Assembly: GCF_014637725.1 (NCBI RefSeq) | Contig: NZ_BMFC01000005.1 | Span: 62,001-126,000, forward strand | Source: Marivita lacus | GTDB lineage: Bacteria; Pseudomonadota; Alphaproteobacteria; Rhodobacterales; Rhodobacteraceae | DNA: 64,000 nt | Reading direction: 5' to 3' | In this document: positions 63,331-64,000 of the stretch, one piece after another | Position numbering within the stretch: position 1 is the stretch's first letter | Layout of the letters: each line of letters starts with the position of its first letter | Made by a program: the position numbers and the translations under genes | The notes under the pieces: generated by a model | The model's database searches: none | The model's input: only the letters and a program-made list of their open reading frames with translations | What the model was told of the DNA's origin: nothing

Positions 63331-64000
63331 TCAGCTTGGGTCGCGCCAGCGGTTCACGATGGGATAGCGCCGGTCCAGCCAGAAGGCGCGTTTCGACAGG
63401 CGCGCACCGGGGGCGGACTGGAAGCGTTTGTATTCGCTGATGTAGAGCAGATGCTCGATCCGCTTGGCATCGGCGCGGTCATACCCCGCCGCCACGCAAT
63501 CCGCGATGGATCCGTCCTCGTCGACGAGGATCTGCAAGATACCGTCCAGCACCGGGTAATCGGGCAGCGAGTCGCTGTCCTTCTGATCCGCCCGCAATTC
63601 GGCGGACGGGGGCTTGGTGATGATCGCCTCGGGGATCACGTCGCCCTCTGGCCCCTTCATCCAGTCGCGGTGATTGGCGTTGCGCCAGCGGCAGGCATCG
63701 AAGACGCGGGTCTTGTACATGTCCTTGATCGGATTGTAGCCCCCCGCCATGTCGCCATAGATCGTTGCATAGCCCACCGCGACCTCGGACTTGTTGCCGG
63801 TGGTCAGCAGCATCTCTCCGAACTTGTTGGACAGCGCCATGAGCAGCAGGCCGCGAATGCGCGACTGCACGTTTTCCTCGGTCAGGTCTGGTTTTGTGCC
63901 TTCGAACAAAGGTGCCAGCGTTTCGGTCACCGCGTCACGGGTTTTCCCGATCGGGACAAAATCGTACCGGCAACCAAGGTTTTCCGCGACCGCCTTGGCA
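63331..64000 (-). CDS. nadE: NAD+ synthase, C-terminal part (cut by window edge)
   Basis: The frame is open to base 64000, so the N-terminus is missing. The visible ~223 residues hold the synthetase domain: ENVQSRIRGLLLMALSNKFG, then LTTGNKSEVAVGYATIYGDMAGGYNPIKDMYKT and FDACRWRNAN, and the C-terminus YKRFQSAPGARLSKRAFWLDRRYPIVNRW. This end is typical of the glutamine-dependent form with an N-terminal amidase, which would lie outside. It makes NAD from deamido-NAD. Confidence 0.95.
   Translation of the reverse strand, partial: AKAVAENLGCRYDFVPIGKTRDAVTETLAPLFEGTKPDLTEENVQSRIRGLLLMALSNKFGEMLLTTGNKSEVAVGYATIYGDMAGGYNPIKDMYKTRVFDACRWRNANHRDWMKGPEGDVIPEAIITKPPSAELRADQKDSDSLPDYPVLDGILQILVDEDGSIADCVAAGYDRADAKRIEHLLYISEYKRFQSAPGARLSKRAFWLDRRYPIVNRWRDPS

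Overview
The window is ordinary-density, GC-rich bacterial chromosome: about 62 protein genes, two tRNA genes, no CRISPR array, no insertion sequence, no phage gene and no clearly broken gene. Gene content points to an alphaproteobacterium of the Rhodobacterales (Roseobacter group): rpmH-rnpA-yidD, dnaG followed by rpoD, a HlyU-family protein, YcjX/YcjF-like proteins, MlaE fused to a STAS domain, Tad-type pilus proteins, a capsule export set, and two copies of a GGGGC/GCCCC...GAGrTATTT intergenic repeat of the kind common in this group. Genus cannot be fixed from the sequence alone.

Layout. 1-10.6 kb: end of pheA, an EamA transporter, ileS-DUF3253-ogt (minus), a small membrane protein, a VIT1/CCC1 transporter, ycjX-GNAT-ycjF-like operon (minus), truA. 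10.8-14.4 kb: argD-argF, two small proteins, and the minus-strand rpmH-rnpA-yidD operon with a good sigma70-type promoter. 14.9-18.6 kb: TVP38 membrane protein, flavin disulfide oxidoreductase, orphan sensor kinase, tRNA-Arg. 18.7-25.4 kb: CoA-transferase plus hot-dog hydratase pair (minus), then a four-gene Mla-type lipid transport operon. 25.4-30.3 kb: a TPP enzyme (minus) divergent from a translationally coupled trio (diaminopropionate ammonia-lyase-like, M24 hydrolase, Asp/Glu racemase-like), then tRNA-Gly. 30.4-38.9 kb: ABC exporter, beta-hydroxyacid dehydrogenase, a three-gene Tad surface set (minus), glutamate dehydrogenase. 38.9-43.3 kb: dnaG-rpoD-hlyU. 43.3-45.7 kb: a tiny repeat protein, SDR, dienelactone hydrolase, YjbQ. 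45.9-52.8 kb: nrdR-ribD and ribE, separated by the minus-strand capsule genes kpsS-wza-kpsC. 52.8-64 kb: MFS transporter, DNA-repair helicase, leuA, glyA, nadK, a secreted protease, an Lrp-type regulator divergent from hpd, and the 3' part of nadE.

Most of this is housekeeping. The most informative non-obvious element is upstream of leuA: a 28-codon leucine-rich open frame (58214..58300, minus) whose stop codon lies in the 5' arm of a perfect 10-bp hairpin that excludes a second perfect 8-bp hairpin nearer leuA. This is the architecture of a ribosome-mediated leucine attenuator, and the leader may be leaderless. Other points of interest are the CoA-transferase/hydratase pair resembling the mct-meh pair of C4/C5 dicarboxyl-CoA metabolism, the ammonia-lyase/M24/racemase trio resembling but not matching ectoine utilisation, and a 65-residue protein with an 18-residue exact repeat whose two DNA copies differ only at synonymous positions.
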